Of a DNA stretch of 64,000 nucleotides, positions 11,834 through 24,596 are shown one piece after another. The notes under the pieces were generated by a model. The model was not told the DNA's origin. It saw only the letters and a program-made list of their open reading frames with translations, and searched no databases. The position numbers and the translations under genes are program-made. Origin of the DNA: Cercis canadensis (Eukaryota > Streptophyta > Magnoliopsida > Fabales > Fabaceae); contig QAOA01003314.1 in assembly GCA_003255065.1 (NCBI GenBank), positions 4,738-68,737 of the forward strand, in the 5' to 3' direction. Positions within the stretch are counted from its first letter, which is position 1, and each line of letters opens with the position of its first letter.

Positions 11834-14800
11834 CTAAATGAAAGTTGCAATGGTGAACAGCAACGAGCAAACAAGAAAGGCAGAGATAGTGAACCCCCAC
11901 ATGATAGTTGGAGGGAAATGCATGCCAACTATTCCTAGGAAACCAAAAGCACCAAAGAGAAATGCAACTTTTTGCATCTTGTTTGCAGTTGCTGGCCTTT
12001 TACCATGTAAAAGGAGGGCAGTTGAAGATAGAAGGAAGGCAAAGGTAGAACTTAAAAGCACAATGTAAATCAGAGGTTGAATATCTTTTGCTCGTGGTGA
12101 ATCATTAAGTGCAAAATTAGAAAGAGTGCTTACTAGTTCAATAATGGCTGCGAAAACTGCGAAAGCTACTTTAGTAGGCTCATGTGGTGCTATTGGAGAG
12201 TAAGGCATGTTGTCAATGACAAAACTACCATTATTTGTGTCTGTAACGTTATGCCTCTCATTGACTTGTGAGTGCTGAATGACAGGGTAGAGGTTTGGAT
12301 TTGTACCATCATTGTGGTTATTTATAGTAGATGGGGATGAGGAGAAGCTGTAACAAGTTGGATTGGCTATAGTAGCACTGTTCTCTTCGCCTTGATTTTC
12401 ATGTCCACCATGAATCTCCAAAGCAGTCAACTTTGATCCTGTATATGCAAATTAAGAGAAAACTAAGTAAAAACACTGGTGATTGAAGTATACATGCTAA
12501 TGCACACTTTGTCGTAATTAACAAGTATAAGTGCATCGAATTAAAAAGAGAATTATATGGAAAATATTTTATTTACAATACTCAGAATGAAAGATGTGGA
12601 TATATGCTATCAAGATTGGAAACATGGAAGTTTCTAGCTATTTTTAATTTAGTAACCATAAAATCAATACAACACATGAAACAATCAACAACTATCAGTA
12701 CTAATTTACTAATTATTGAAATAAGCAAAAAAAAAAAAAAAAAAAAAAAAAGCCAGTTTGTTCAGGAAATATAAATTCACAAGTTTTCTTATTTTACAGA
12801 ACAAACCTTTTACTACCTAAACTCTTACCAGGTAAAGATTGATGCAGGGAATTTTATCTTAACATTAATAACTTATATTTTACCACTCAAGATAGGTTAG
12901 TAAAATTTGTCAAAAAATTTAATAATTGGCATTAATATAATCATTAAGATATTATACTTTTTACTGTAAATCACGAACAACTCAAATTAAGAAACAAGTA
13001 AATGACTAGTATAAAGCAAATTATTTAATTGAAAAAGAATAACGTATATTGATAATATGCAATATTACTCACGAACAACTACCTATGCATTCTGATAATA
13101 TGCAATACTACTCCAAATATTATTGCCACATATTACCGTTTTATAGTCAAGAAAAACATTATAATTCATCTTGGGCTCAACAGAAATAGTATTGACCGAG
13201 GATTATAAGTAGTATAGGAATGAAGTCCTTAGAATGAATAAGAGCTTCTTGATCAGAAGGTGCACTTGGCTGAATTGATGATAATACCAAGCAGTCAAAA
13301 GAGCAGCTTATGAAAGGTTCTTGCTGTATAGGTCTTTGACAAGTTTAGAAATGATACTCCATTAGAATTGGTAAAAGCTTATGAGTAAATCCAAATTAGT
13401 GAAAAATAAAATTGGTTTTGCAAAGTTTTTATTTCTGTCTGCACATTACTGTCCATGCATGAAAAGTTGCTTTCGGTTTGTTTCTCTTTATAATTCTGCA
13501 CATGGGCATATGCCAAATGGTGAATGGAGTATATGTTCATACATGGATATAGTTGTCATTAATGAAGTAGCACATAGTCTAGGAAGAGAAACAAATACAT
13601 GTCACGTGTCTCTTCACCTTTAACTGGAAGTTATAATTCTGCACTCTTTCTAATGGATTAAAAAAAAAAAAAACTCCTATTTACTCCAATCAAATAAACA
13701 TAAAGGATATTTTAGTAATTTTACAAAAAAAAAAAATTTCTTAAAGGGCTTGGACCGTTCCATAATTTCATCTTAATTTGACACTATACTTATTTGTCCT
13801 CCCTCCCTCTTTCTCTCTTTTTCACTATCATCAGATGAAATCCCCCTCCTAAATTCATATAATTCTTGCATAATATAACCAAAGCAAATTACAATTATAG
13901 AACGCTTTTTGAAAAATATTTACCATAGCTAAAAGTATCACTTTGACCCAAAAAAAAAAAGTGAAAAATATCACAGTTAATACTAACATTAGCCATGAAG
14001 GAAAGAGAAAGATCTAATAAAGTGACAAAAGTACTCCAGAACAGTATGAGTATGCTTACCTCTTGAAGAAGATGAAGATCATAGCTTTACTTAGATCATC
14101 AAATCATAACAATAGCAGATCAAGAATCAAATTGTAGCTTTATGTCTTTAATTCCATTTTGGGAAAGGAAGGAGAAACAAGATTAGCAGCATCCTCATGT
14201 GGAATCTCACTTGAGTCAAATCAAAAGGCTCAAGTCTTCCAAGAGCACCCAATTGAGTTCACTTTCCATGGATAACCATGGATGAAACACAATTGGGGTT
14301 AACTGGTTTTGCAAATCAACCATAAATTAGATCCTTCTTTATTTTGCACGGCATATAGATAAAGGAAAGAAAATGAAGCTAAAATAGATTTGAAAGATAA
14401 GAAAAATATCATACCTTGTGATGCTTTTGAAGGCCCTTCTTCTTTAGTGATGGACAATAGAGGAGGCATAGTAATTATGGATCTCTCATCCATAGGTATC
14501 ATATGGATAAGAGATTTCCACACTTCAGGCACACCCTGCACTACACCCTGTTCATACTGACAAGCCAGCCCAACGATAATGTCGTAGAAGATCTGGAATG
14601 AGGAAGAAGGCTGTGAAGGATTTGCCAAATTTTCGACCATGGCGATTCCAAGATCTTGCTGCACCAAATTTAGTGTGTCAGAGACTGAATATTTCAGATC
14701 AAATTCATTCCTTTTCTGAATAAACTCGGAATGTCTTACCCTCATTTTTGTGGGACAGTTTCCACAAGTGTCATATGTTTCCAAGAAGCTCTTAAAGAAA

Positions 14801-14847
14801 TTCTGGCGCATAGAATCAGAAACAAGTGGGTTGTTTTGCTGAGGCAT
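11834..14847 (-). CDS. Two-exon gene for a four-helix membrane protein of unknown function
   Basis: Exon 1 is 14847-14415 (144 codons plus one base; donor GTATGA). Exon 2 is 12438-11834 (acceptor ATACAG). The 1,976-base intron joins in frame (G|GA gives Gly145), for a product of 345 residues. Residues 1-145 are soluble and acidic-mixed, with no family I recognise. About 146-230 is a low-complexity Ser/Asn/His-rich stretch. The last 115 residues hold four hydrophobic helices (AVFAAIIELVSTLSNFAL; a leucine-rich second; KVAFLFGAFGFLGIVGM; a C-terminal one ending at the stop). The layout of a soluble part followed by four helices recalls PGG-type or similar plant plasma-membrane proteins, but I see no diagnostic motif. 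Another acceptor-like TTTGCAG lies just before the ATG (about 14887), so a 5' untranslated exon may exist. A GAG|GTAAGC donor at about 14060 could mark an alternative exon. Confidence 0.65.
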
Positions 14848-17531
14848 GACTGAAGAAGGGTTGGAAGCTAGACAGGGTATTGGGGCTGCAAAGAAGCAAT
14901 AAACTTTTGAGAGTGAGATGAAGACAGTGTCGAACTGAAGCAGCCAAGCAGCTATTTCAAGGAATAATGCTAGCTAGGACCCATCAAAATGTTATACGTA
15001 AAAAATGAAAATAGAGAATATACTAGCACAAAGTGGGGTATATTTAGGGTATCAAGATCTCCCTTAGCTACTCAAACATCACCAACGGTAAAATAATAAT
15101 TGAACTCGGGCCATAGGTGATATAATGCTTTAAGACAGTGGAAGTGACATCCCATTCATTGGACCAAGTTAGAACCAATGAACTGGACAATTTTCAATGT
15201 TTTCATCATAACTTCCTCTAGAAAAATCCAAGTAATGAATTGTTTAAGATAGGTATAACACTTTTGTGATTGAAGTAGGATGGGAGATATGCATGTTCCA
15301 AGTGACACTTTGAAATTTGTATTCATGTTTTCTTGTCAAATGTGTTGTTAGTTACATCATTTGTAGCTTATAAATACCATGTATTAGCAGAGGAAGGAAA
15401 GCTAGATTTGAATCATTCATAATTTTAATAATTAAATTGAGAATAAAAATTATTTATTTTTCCCTTTTATCTTAAATTTTTAAAATTGTGTTTTAACATT
15501 TTCTTGAGTTGTTCTCATTTCCTATCCCTCATCAAAAGTGCAATCAAGCTCACATGGGTGTTCTCTGGTGGTGTGGGACACTGAGGTATTTATTTTCCAC
15601 AAGGGAAAAGCAGTCATTCAGATCTTGTCCTTTTCCTCCATACTAACTTCTCTTGAGATTGTCTATGGTGTAGCTGGGAAAAAAATGGGTGTGACTTGTA
15701 AGTTTTCTACAAAAGTTTGTGACAATTTTTTTAGAAATTTGTGTAATTTTTTTTTTTTATTGTTTTCAGCTTGTAAATTTTTAAACAAGATAAGTTATTG
15801 TAATATTTTGGTAAAATTTATAAAATTGCTCCGGAGTACATTTTTTTTTCTAAGACGCATTTGTGAGTCCAACCTTTTTGGACTCAAGGTATCTGCAAGT
15901 TTCTCAGAGTTTATAAATATATCTGTATATAGAAATGTCCAAATTGGAAACGTAATGTTAAATTATATTTAAAAGAAAAGACTAAAGTATGTTAATATTA
16001 AAATCTATAAATTCAAGTGAATATATTAGCTGAAATTTTAATTTATAAAATTAGAATTTGATAGGTTTTTATTTTTTTCATTAGAAGAGAAAGAGATTTT
16101 CTAGTTGTGAATATAGAGAATGAGAATTCAAGCTTAAAACTTCAACTTTCTTTAGAGATCTTAAAACCTTTCGTTAGGTTTATATTTGAAATCAAAGTAA
16201 TGCTACAAATACATTTATATAGTGATAATTTAATAAACTTCAACAATTAATTGTTTGTCCCCAATGTGAGGCAAACACCTAGTTGTAAATTTTGAATTTA
16301 ATTGAGTCAACTTTATCCAAGTTTGAGTCAACTATTTTTCAACATTCTTTCTATATGGCTCCTTTGTTCATTTTAGTGTAAACTAACTGTTTTCACAAAC
16401 ATTATATATATATGTCTCAACTTTTCAAGATTCTTGCAATAGTAATAAAATTAAGGATTAGTTCTATCACTTATGAGTATAACTAGCAATTTCATGTATT
16501 GATACACTACTTTAACAAGATGTATTATACAATTGGCTCAGAATCTTTCCTACTAAAATCCTTTAACATTTTTGGATTACAAATATTTTTAGAATTAAAT
16601 CCATTTCCAAATAAGAGAAATATTATTCATATAATTTAATTTCATACCATTTCACACACTTTAGACTCTAATTGAATCTAAATTATTTTAAAAAATATTT
16701 TGAGTGAATCTAGTTAAAATTATAAAATCATTAACAAGTGTGGTATGAAATAACAAAAAATTAAAACGTATAAATAATATCTCTGCAAATAAATTAGTTG
16801 AGTTCATCAAAATCAATTATAACTGACTATGGTGCCCTTAGAACTCACATGGGTGTGCATGGTCCTACCATAGAAATGGCTGTTTTTCTCTACACGTGGA
16901 AGGATTTCCTATCTTTTATATTTCCCCATTGTCCTTTCTGCTACCTTTGCCCCCTCACTTTATGGATCTTGAATCTCCCACTAGTGAAAGCTTTATGCAA
17001 AAAGAATTCCATCCATTACTATTGGGTGAGATAAAATTATATTAACTATGACTATGAACAAAATCTAAGAGATAGATCGTAGATGTTACCAACATTGCAA
17101 TGTAGTCCTGGCAAATGTTTGTGCATACAAATGAATAAAAATTGATTCTCATGTTTGGTTTTTAATTTTGGGTTTGTCATAAAAGTCCAAATTTCGTTAT
17201 TGATCATTTGCTAAAAATAAGGATAATTAAGTATTTTTATATTTAAATTTAAAGAGTTTTAAAACTAAGTTCTATATTTTATTTCACATGCAATTATCTC
17301 CCATACGTTAGCAGTAGTTGCCAGTTACATTGGTTAATAGACAAATTTACAATTTATGTTTTAAACTTCCTCTCGCTTTCTGTTTTACTGGACCACATAT
17401 TCTCTCACCTAATCTAAATAGAATTTTATAATAAAACATTGAATACTTAACCCTTAGAGATAACTTCATCTCATATTTGTAGATATCAAGCCACTCCTAA
17501 AAAAACAAACAAGAGAGACTTTCTAAAATGT

Positions 17532-17737
17532 GGAAAGGTTTAGGGATTTGTTACGTTAATTGTTAGTGCTTTATAAATGTAAAATGTAGCCAACCATTAT
17601 GTGCTCTATAATCATAAGTTTCCTTTTGGGTTGAGGAAAGGTTTAGGTATTTGTTACGTTAATTGTTAGTGCTTTATAAATGTAAAATGTAGCCAACCAT
17701 TATGTGCTCTATAATCATAAGTTTCCTTTTGTGTTGG
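17532..17737. repeat. Tandem duplication of 103 bases
   Basis: 17532-17634 is repeated at 17635-17737 with only two or three differences. It looks like a simple local duplication without coding content. Confidence 0.9.
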
Positions 17738-17767
17738 TGCATCTTTTCTATGTTTTTTAAATCTTTC

Positions 17768-17909
17768 TATGATTAAATAAGATTTCTTTTTTATTTCCAC
17801 GAAGTGATTTTTATTTTAATATGAAATTAATTTTTTACTATGATTAAATAAGATTTCTTTTTTGATTTTCACAAAGTGATTCTTATTTTAATATGAAATT
17901 AATCTTTAT
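17768..17909. repeat. Tandem duplication of 71 bases
   Basis: TATGATTAAATAAGATTTC starts at 17768 and again at 17839. The two 71-base units differ at a handful of places. Confidence 0.85.
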
Positions 17910-18689
17910 TTAAGTTTTGTCATATCCTGATCATTAATATTTTTAACAAGATTCTGACATTATTTTAAAATTTATCTTACATAAAATTTAATTTGTTAAT
18001 TAAATCACACCTAATATTTTGAAAGGGATAATTTAACTGAATAACCCCCTTAAATATTTGAAAGCAATTAATAATAAGAACCATGATTGCCGACAGTAGA
18101 AAAGGGGTCAATGTGGCAGATCTCATATCAGCCAAATAATGGTGGAACATTCATAAAGCTGCTTTTATGAAGCAAGTGGAACAAAAAGACAAATATAAAA
18201 TGGGTGCTTCTTCGTTGCCACAAGTGGCACAAATGCCCCAACTGACATGAAGACGTGGGAATGAGTGATTGTCTCTCTAAATAGTGTATGGTGAAATGAA
18301 AATGGGAGAGTTGGTTAATATATTAATTATATATTAGCCTCTAATAGATTAAGTATTGACATATTTTCCTATAAACTAATGGTAATTACAAAATGCTGCC
18401 CCACCCATTGTTTTAAAGAAAATCAATCCAACTTGCTGAACCATTTGAGCTGGGAAGAGAAAAATCGTGAAGGTTCTTGAGAGATAGAGAGAGGATCGAA
18501 GGTGATGTTTCGTTAATCTATTGATAACTTGTGCTGCTTCAAATGAGGAACAAATAATAAGCCATCTCCTAACACTTTTATTATATTTCTTTAACTGAAA
18601 AAATAATAAGACATTTTAAGCAGTTAGATAGGAATTTGATGAGGAATTTTTGAGCAGGAGTTTTCTTCTTTCTCCATTCTGTATGAGTT

Positions 18690-19935
18690 TAGAAAAAAGA
18701 TGATGGAATAGTTGTATATTGAGCGGAGACCTGATCAAAATTTATTTGAATTTGGATTTTTTCTTATGGAATGCTTTTGAACCAGATTCGCCTTCATCTA
18801 TGTCAACAAGGTATTTGAAATCTTTACTGGGTATTGTGCTGATGAGGTTCTGGGTCACAACTGGTGAGAAAGTTTCTTCCTTTTTTGCTAATATGTTTGG
18901 TCTACCTACCTTTCTCAGTTTCTTGGGGGCTGTTTAGTGGAAAGTGTAAAAAGGGAAACGGTGCGTTTCAATATTTTCTAGGTTTAAGATTGAAAATTTG
19001 TAACTTTAAATGATTAAAGATTAGATCAGTGTTTAAAACCACTTTGTTTACTAAGGCAATTCATATCTTCTCGTCGGTCTTTAGCTTTACTGGGTGTAAT
19101 GCAATGAGAGACGATTTCTTATTATTATTCCTTAAGTGAAACTGTAGCCTAGGAGATAATTGTTCTTGCTTTTAGTATCCTTGATATCTATGGTTTTGAG
19201 TCATTCCAGGTATGCAATTTGTATGTGTGTAATGATGCTTCAAACAATGCTTGTACATATTCTAATGGTTTTTGGTACCCACCAAGGAAGAACTCAACTG
19301 TAGAGTATCGATCTGCATCCTGGTTTGAAAACTTGATTTTGATGCGAATAAAAAGAGAATCAAGGAAAATATTCATCACTCTGTGTTCTTTTCTTTGTGC
19401 TTACATAACATACTCATGTGATTAAAGCATCTTGTTGTTTCACAAGCATTGTGACAAGAGTTGGAGAAGAGAGGAACGTCTACGATACTCACATCAACTT
19501 CACCAATAATAATTGCAAATAAAGTTGCTATGGTTGTGTTGTTCCAGCGTAGTTTCAGAGGCTCAAAGAATTTTGTATTGGATGAGTAGAACTTCTTTTT
19601 ACCAAAGCTCATAAAGAAGAAAATCTGTTCTGGGATTATTTGGAGATAGAACTCTTTAACCAAAACCAAATCATATTTATTCCCGGCCCTCTCCTCAATC
19701 CAATTATATTTGTCAATCAAATTCCCTTTTTCTCATAATTTTCTCTATTTTTGAAAAATGTTTTATTTAAGTATATAAAAATCAAGAATCCATCAGTATG
19801 GGTTGTACTTAACACAACATATCTCATTTGTTGCTTTGCATGCCAAACAAGATCTACTGGCCTTTCAACACAATACTTGAACAATACTATAAGAATAGCC
19901 AAGGCATAAGGCATCTTTAACGGTTTTAAGCACAT
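18690..19935 (-). pseudogene. Unidentified gene fragments, copy A
   Basis: Several short minus-strand coding-like pieces are kept in all duplication copies. They are PYALAILIVLFKYCVERPVD (about 19890), a piece with AGNKYDLVLVKEFYLQIIPE and a valine-rich GEVDVSIVDVPLF (about 19480-19690), a piece with DADRYSTVEFFLGGYQKPLE (about 19215-19345), and SPVVTQNLISTIPSKDF plus LVDIDEGESGSKAF (about 18740-18880). They read like exons of one host gene or captured fragments of several, but I do not recognise the family. Stops and frameshifts between the pieces make it non-functional as it stands. Confidence 0.4.
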
Positions 19936-20110
19936 GTTCGGACAAATTCTTATAGACTAGGATACCATCCAATGCAAATTTTAAGAACATAGTCTACATA
20001 CAGTATGAACTGATTATAAGTTCTTCAAATTGGTTTCACTTGCAAAGAAAATCTTCATTGTTGCCTCATGAGGAAAAAAACACACATCGGTTCCATTCTA
20101 AGAGCAAATC

Positions 20111-20800
20111 TTACATCCTCAGAATTGCAGTCTGGTAACTTCGGGAGTCCATTTCTTCATAGAGCATCAATCTCTCCTTAGGATGGATTCCACTGGCGTT
20201 TAGGACAACTATTTCAACCTTATCTCCCTGCAAATTGTAAAACATTAATAAGTTAACTAGTGCTCATCTCCCTATGAAATGGCAGCAATGTCCAGCACAC
20301 AAACTTACAGTGTATATGTCTCACTCAGTTGTAGATGCAAAAACAGTTTTAACTAGATCAACTGCTTCTGATTCAGAAAGTGGAGTGACAGCATGCTGCA
20401 TGTTGTCATAGGTTCAAAGCTAGTGTCAAGTACAAAGAAATTTGCACAATAAATTATTTCCAGCAATGCATCAATTTGAGTACTTCGCCTGGGCAGGTAA
20501 GAGAAGTGGGCTAGGGGATTTCAGTTGGTTTTCCAGAAATGGCATGATGAGTGTGGAACCAGAACCTTGGGAGCTATACCCAACCCTCTCGTAGGAACCA
20601 ACAGCATCACATGTGAAGACACATCCCTTTCCTATTAGGTTGAAGAAGATATTAGCGGACGAAATATAAGCAAAAATTGAAACAATATTTGTTTAGAAGT
20701 CTCGACTCACCAAGTGCCTAGCAACCAAGACCTTTTGTAAAGCTCTTACATTAGCTTGAAAACCAGATGAGGGCATCACACATTTGTCCGCTCTATGGGG
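20111..20800 (-). pseudogene. PBF1: 20S proteasome beta-6 subunit pseudogene, copy A
   Basis: Minus-strand exons of the proteasome beta subunit called PBF1 in plants (PRE7/PSMB1) remain in order. They are a SSGFQA-like exon (about 20800-20709), an exon with KGCVFTCDAVGSYERVGYSS and STLIMPFLENQLKSPSPLLL (about 20640-20470), an exon with TPLSESEAVDLVKTVFAS (about 20400-20310), and a last exon at 20227-20111 with GDKVEIVVLNASGI. The exon encoding DIYT contains an in-frame TGA where copy B keeps an Arg codon. Exons 1 and 2 are absent here: the 425-base stretch that carries them in copy B is missing at about 21590. Intact PBF1 is a non-catalytic beta-ring subunit of the 20S core. Confidence 0.85.
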
Positions 20801-21599
20801 TCACAATCACATGAAAGAATCAAATAAAACAAGGTCTTATTAGACACATTACTAAAACTCCTCTCTACATCGATCAACAATATAAGCTTGCAACAAGAAC
20901 AAGCAACAAGCAACAAACAACAAAGAGTTCAAAGCTGAGTTTATTGACTCCATAATGGTCTTGTAAGAAATACTATTAAAAACTCTCTATCTCTGTATAT
21001 AAAATATAAACTTGCAACAAGGAACAAATAGCTCAAAACTCTGGTTGATTGACCACATAAAGTTTACTTGGAATCCTAAAGAAACAAAACGGAATTGACT
21101 CAAATCACTAATCAAGGATGCCAGAGACATAAAACAATTAGAAATAAGTAAAAGCAGTCATTTTTCTTGTTACCATACTATATAAAAATTAAGGGAGTGT
21201 CTTTTGATTGAGAAACATTCTATCAGAAAAGATACTTTTTTAAGCAAATGTAGAAGCTGCGGAAGTTTCATTCCTGAGCTTCTACAAAATCCCCAACTTT
21301 GGCTTAATAAAGTACTTTAAAAAGTTTTAAGAAGGACATCCAAACACATAAGAAGCAATTGTTTTGTGATACAATAAAAAGGGTATAGTTTCGGAGGTTT
21401 GAAATAATGCTTTTGTTAAACACAAAAGGGAGGAATTCCTATAGGGAGTTCCCCGCCACATTCTTGAAATGAACTCTATATATTTAGTAGATTGACCCAA
21501 AATTAATTTTCAATTGAATATTAATAATCAAATCAGAAATTTAAAGAGTATATCCTCAGCGACTGATCAAAATTTCAGAACTGAACTTTATTTAAAAAT

Positions 21600-21860
21600 G
21601 AGCCTAGAACACGAGGAGTCCACAACGATGAGCGAGTCTCGAGCTGGAACTCACCGATCCTGCTAAGCGATTTGCTGCGATCGGTCTGAGCTTAAGGCCT
21701 CTGTATTGGGGTGACTTAGCAGAGCCCCTAGGGGATGGGATTGAAGAAATCAAAGAGCCAGTGGTGGGAGAGAAAGCAATCGAAGGAAGACAAGAAGAGC
21801 TAGAATTGTTTTAATTACCATTGTGCCATTAAAAAAACAAGTGTACTCCGTGCTATTTTG
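21600..21860 (-). other. Probable 5' untranslated exon of the PBF1-derived unit, copy A
   Basis: A GC-richer block, found in all three copies, with a donor-like ATCG|GTGAGTTCC on the minus strand (about 21655). It lies upstream of the PBF1 exons and would fit a leader exon and promoter. It could instead belong to a neighbouring captured gene. Confidence 0.35.
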
Positions 21861-21913
21861 GAAACAAAAACATTACTCGATGGGCCAATTTTTTTTTTTT
21901 TGTGTATGAAGTT

Positions 21914-21948
21914 GGGCGTCGCAACACCGTTTGGGTGTAACGACGCCT
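21914..21948. repeat. GC-rich hairpin, copy A
   Basis: GGCGTCG at 21915-21921 pairs with CGACGCC at 21941-21947, and inside it ACACC pairs with GGTGT around a short loop. It sits in about 200 bases that copies A and C have and copy B lacks. Confidence 0.7.
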
Positions 21949-23502
21949 AGCAGTTCAAATATTTTTCATGTAATTACTTTAAAGTCAAAAAGTATGATGT
22001 TATTATAAATTATGCCATGTACTTTGATTAGTTACAATGAGATGTCCCACAATTCATTTAACACGCAAAATGAAATAGACAAGTGCGTGATATAGTGGGC
22101 ACTGAGCAGTTAGACGAGCAAAATCATCTATCCATTTCTAGGAATTCAATTGTCTAATACCCTACATAACAACCCAATGGTATCACTCCTTGGAAAAGAC
22201 ATGGCTCAAATGATTAGAATTATGATATTAGAGTTAAACTTGACATTTTTTTCTCAAAAAAGTGAGAATTAAAAATAAATCTTGCAGCAATAATCCAATA
22301 ACTTCAACAGAAATAAGAAATCAAAAAGAAATGTGCTAAGGATAATAGTAGGGAGCTAAGCCTTTAAGAAAACTCATTTTTGCCTCTTCTTTGGTTGTTA
22401 TCTTGGCCAAACTAAACAAATCATTCATGTTTTCTCATGTCAAAGTCTCCAGCAGACAATATTTTAATATAAATTAATGGCCTTATGACCTTATTAAATG
22501 TAAACCTCATCATTCCAAACTTTCAACTATTTTTATAGTCCATGAATCAAAACTTCCCTTTGAGTCAAATCATATTCATTGCTTCTCTATATTGGATTTG
22601 TATCTCACAACCAAAATTCTACTTGTAACTTCAAAATACCAACAATATCATCATGGAAGATAGAAAGACAATTGTATTTATTTAACCATTTCGTAAATTC
22701 TCTCACCAAGTTAACATAGACCACAGATATGGGATCAAATCCTACATCAACAATGTTTATAAGAAATAAATAGAGGTGACCAACTCATACGGATAGGCCA
22801 TTACAGGACAATTTCCAAAAATTAGAAAAAGATGAAAGGACAAAATATATATTTTCTTTTCCTTTTATGTGATGAAGTATATGAGTGATTAGATTTCAGA
22901 GTTAGAGCAAAAGGAAGAACAAATGGTTAAACTTAGATGCAACATAAACTGAAGGATTTGAAAGCAAGGGCAAGGACAAAACTACCATGAGGGCTATGTA
23001 GGCTATTTAATCAAATTCATGATAGATCCAATGAGACTTGGCATCTCAAGAGTCAATCAGTGAGCTTAGGAATTTCAGAGTGGGTTTAGGAAAAAGAAGT
23101 AGAAGATCCAGGGAAGGGATGAAGGAGGCCTGCGTGTCTACTAAAATGGCAACGTTTTAGAAATTGTCTTAAAAAAAAAAAAGTGACAACTTATGAATAA
23201 CACTAATTTGTAGGGGTCAAAACAAAATTTATTCAAATAACAAGGTACAAACTCAATTATCATAAAAACTACTTATCCCCTTCCATACAACCTCCATGTG
23301 TCTATTGTTTATTAGACATGTACTATTTTGACAGGTAGGGTATTTGTGCCACTTGTGGCAAATAAGTCGGATCCATGTAAAATACCCCAATAAAGAAAGA
23401 AGAGGGCGTTGTCTGATGTAGTTGAAGACTGTCCCCAGACTAGACGACTCTTAGTCCCCGGATGCATGTGAATCACTCTCAAATAGCATTTTGATTTTTA
23501 CT

Positions 23503-24339
23503 NNNNNNNNNNNNNNNNNNNNNNNNNNNNNNNNNNNNNNNNNNNNNNNNNNNNNNNNNNNNNNNNNNNNNNNNNNNNNNNNNNNNNNNNNNNNNNNNNN
23601 NNNNNNNNNNNNNNNNNNNNNNNNNNNNNNNNNNNNNNNNNNNNNNNNNNNNNNNNNNNNNNNNNNNNNNNNNNNNNNNNNNNNNNNNNNNNNNNNNNNN
23701 NNNNNNNNNNNNNNNNNNNNNNNNNNNNNNNNNNNNNNNNNNNNNNNNNNNNNNNNNNNNNNNNNNNNNNNNNNNNNNNNNNNNNNNNNNNNNNNNNNNN
23801 NNNNNNNNNNNNNNNNNNNNNNNNNNNNNNNNNNNNNNNNNNNNNNNNNNNNNNNNNNNNNNNNNNNNNNNNNNNNNNNNNNNNNNNNNNNNNNNNNNNN
23901 NNNNNNNNNNNNNNNNNNNNNNNNNNNNNNNNNNNNNNNNNNNNNNNNNNNNNNNNNNNNNNNNNNNNNNNNNNNNNNNNNNNNNNNNNNNNNNNNNNNN
24001 NNNNNNNNNNNNNNNNNNNNNNNNNNNNNNNNNNNNNNNNNNNNNNNNNNNNNNNNNNNNNNNNNNNNNNNNNNNNNNNNNNNNNNNNNNNNNNNNNNNN
24101 NNNNNNNNNNNNNNNNNNNNNNNNNNNNNNNNNNNNNNNNNNNNNNNNNNNNNNNNNNNNNNNNNNNNNNNNNNNNNNNNNNNNNNNNNNNNNNNNNNNN
24201 NNNNNNNNNNNNNNNNNNNNNNNNNNNNNNNNNNNNNNNNNNNNNNNNNNNNNNNNNNNNNNNNNNNNNNNNNNNNNNNNNNNNNNNNNNNNNNNNNNNN
24301 NNNNNNNNNNNNNNNNNNNNNNNNNNNNNNNNNNNNNNN
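23503..24339. other. Assembly gap (837 N)
   Basis: A run of N. It follows the phrase TTTTTACT, which in copy C (37602) is followed by a T run, so the gap probably begins at a homopolymer. Confidence 1.
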
Positions 24340-24596
24340 CTCTCTTTGTTCAATTCCTCCTTGTAAAGCATACCATTCTTCCTTACAATGTCAAATCATA
24401 TATATTTAAATTTTTTTATTATCACTTGAGTTCTTAAAAATAATTAATTTGATTGACTTTTTAAAAATTTAAATAATAAAAAAATCTTTTAAATATCTAA
24501 GTAATTTTCGTTATATCTTTTGATGACTATGACATTTTATTCTAAGATTAAGTAAAAAAATCAGCAAATGCGTGCTCTTGATGACTCTGACAACAA

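Larger units (their letters stand above)
14848..18201. other. Long AT-rich intergenic region
   Basis: No convincing gene. A 144-codon plus frame at 15538-15972 is low-complexity and resembles nothing known. The region is marked by two short tandem duplications (17532-17737 and 17768-17909) and many A/T runs. Confidence 0.5.
18202..23502. repeat. Segmental duplication, copy A (proteasome-fragment unit)
   Basis: Copy A aligns with copy B (28156-33866) over its whole length and with copy C (33867-37602) from 19772 onward. A and C are almost identical to each other and clearly further from B. The right end runs into the N gap at 23503, exactly where copy C continues with a T run. An 18-base word near the left end (18217-18234) recurs inverted near the right end (23342-23359). 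Confidence 0.9.

Noticed and set aside
13381-13623. An 80-codon plus-strand frame inside the intron of the membrane-protein gene
   Set aside because: No homology seen and antisense to a supported intron.
15538-15972. A 144-codon plus-strand frame
   Set aside because: Low-complexity, no family resemblance, T-run-driven composition, no neighbours or conserved copy.
16798-17034. A 78-codon plus-strand frame
   Set aside because: No recognisable motif and no sign of splicing; typical of chance frames in AT-rich DNA.
23451-24371. Long frames across the N gap
   Set aside because: They consist almost wholly of unknown bases and carry no information.
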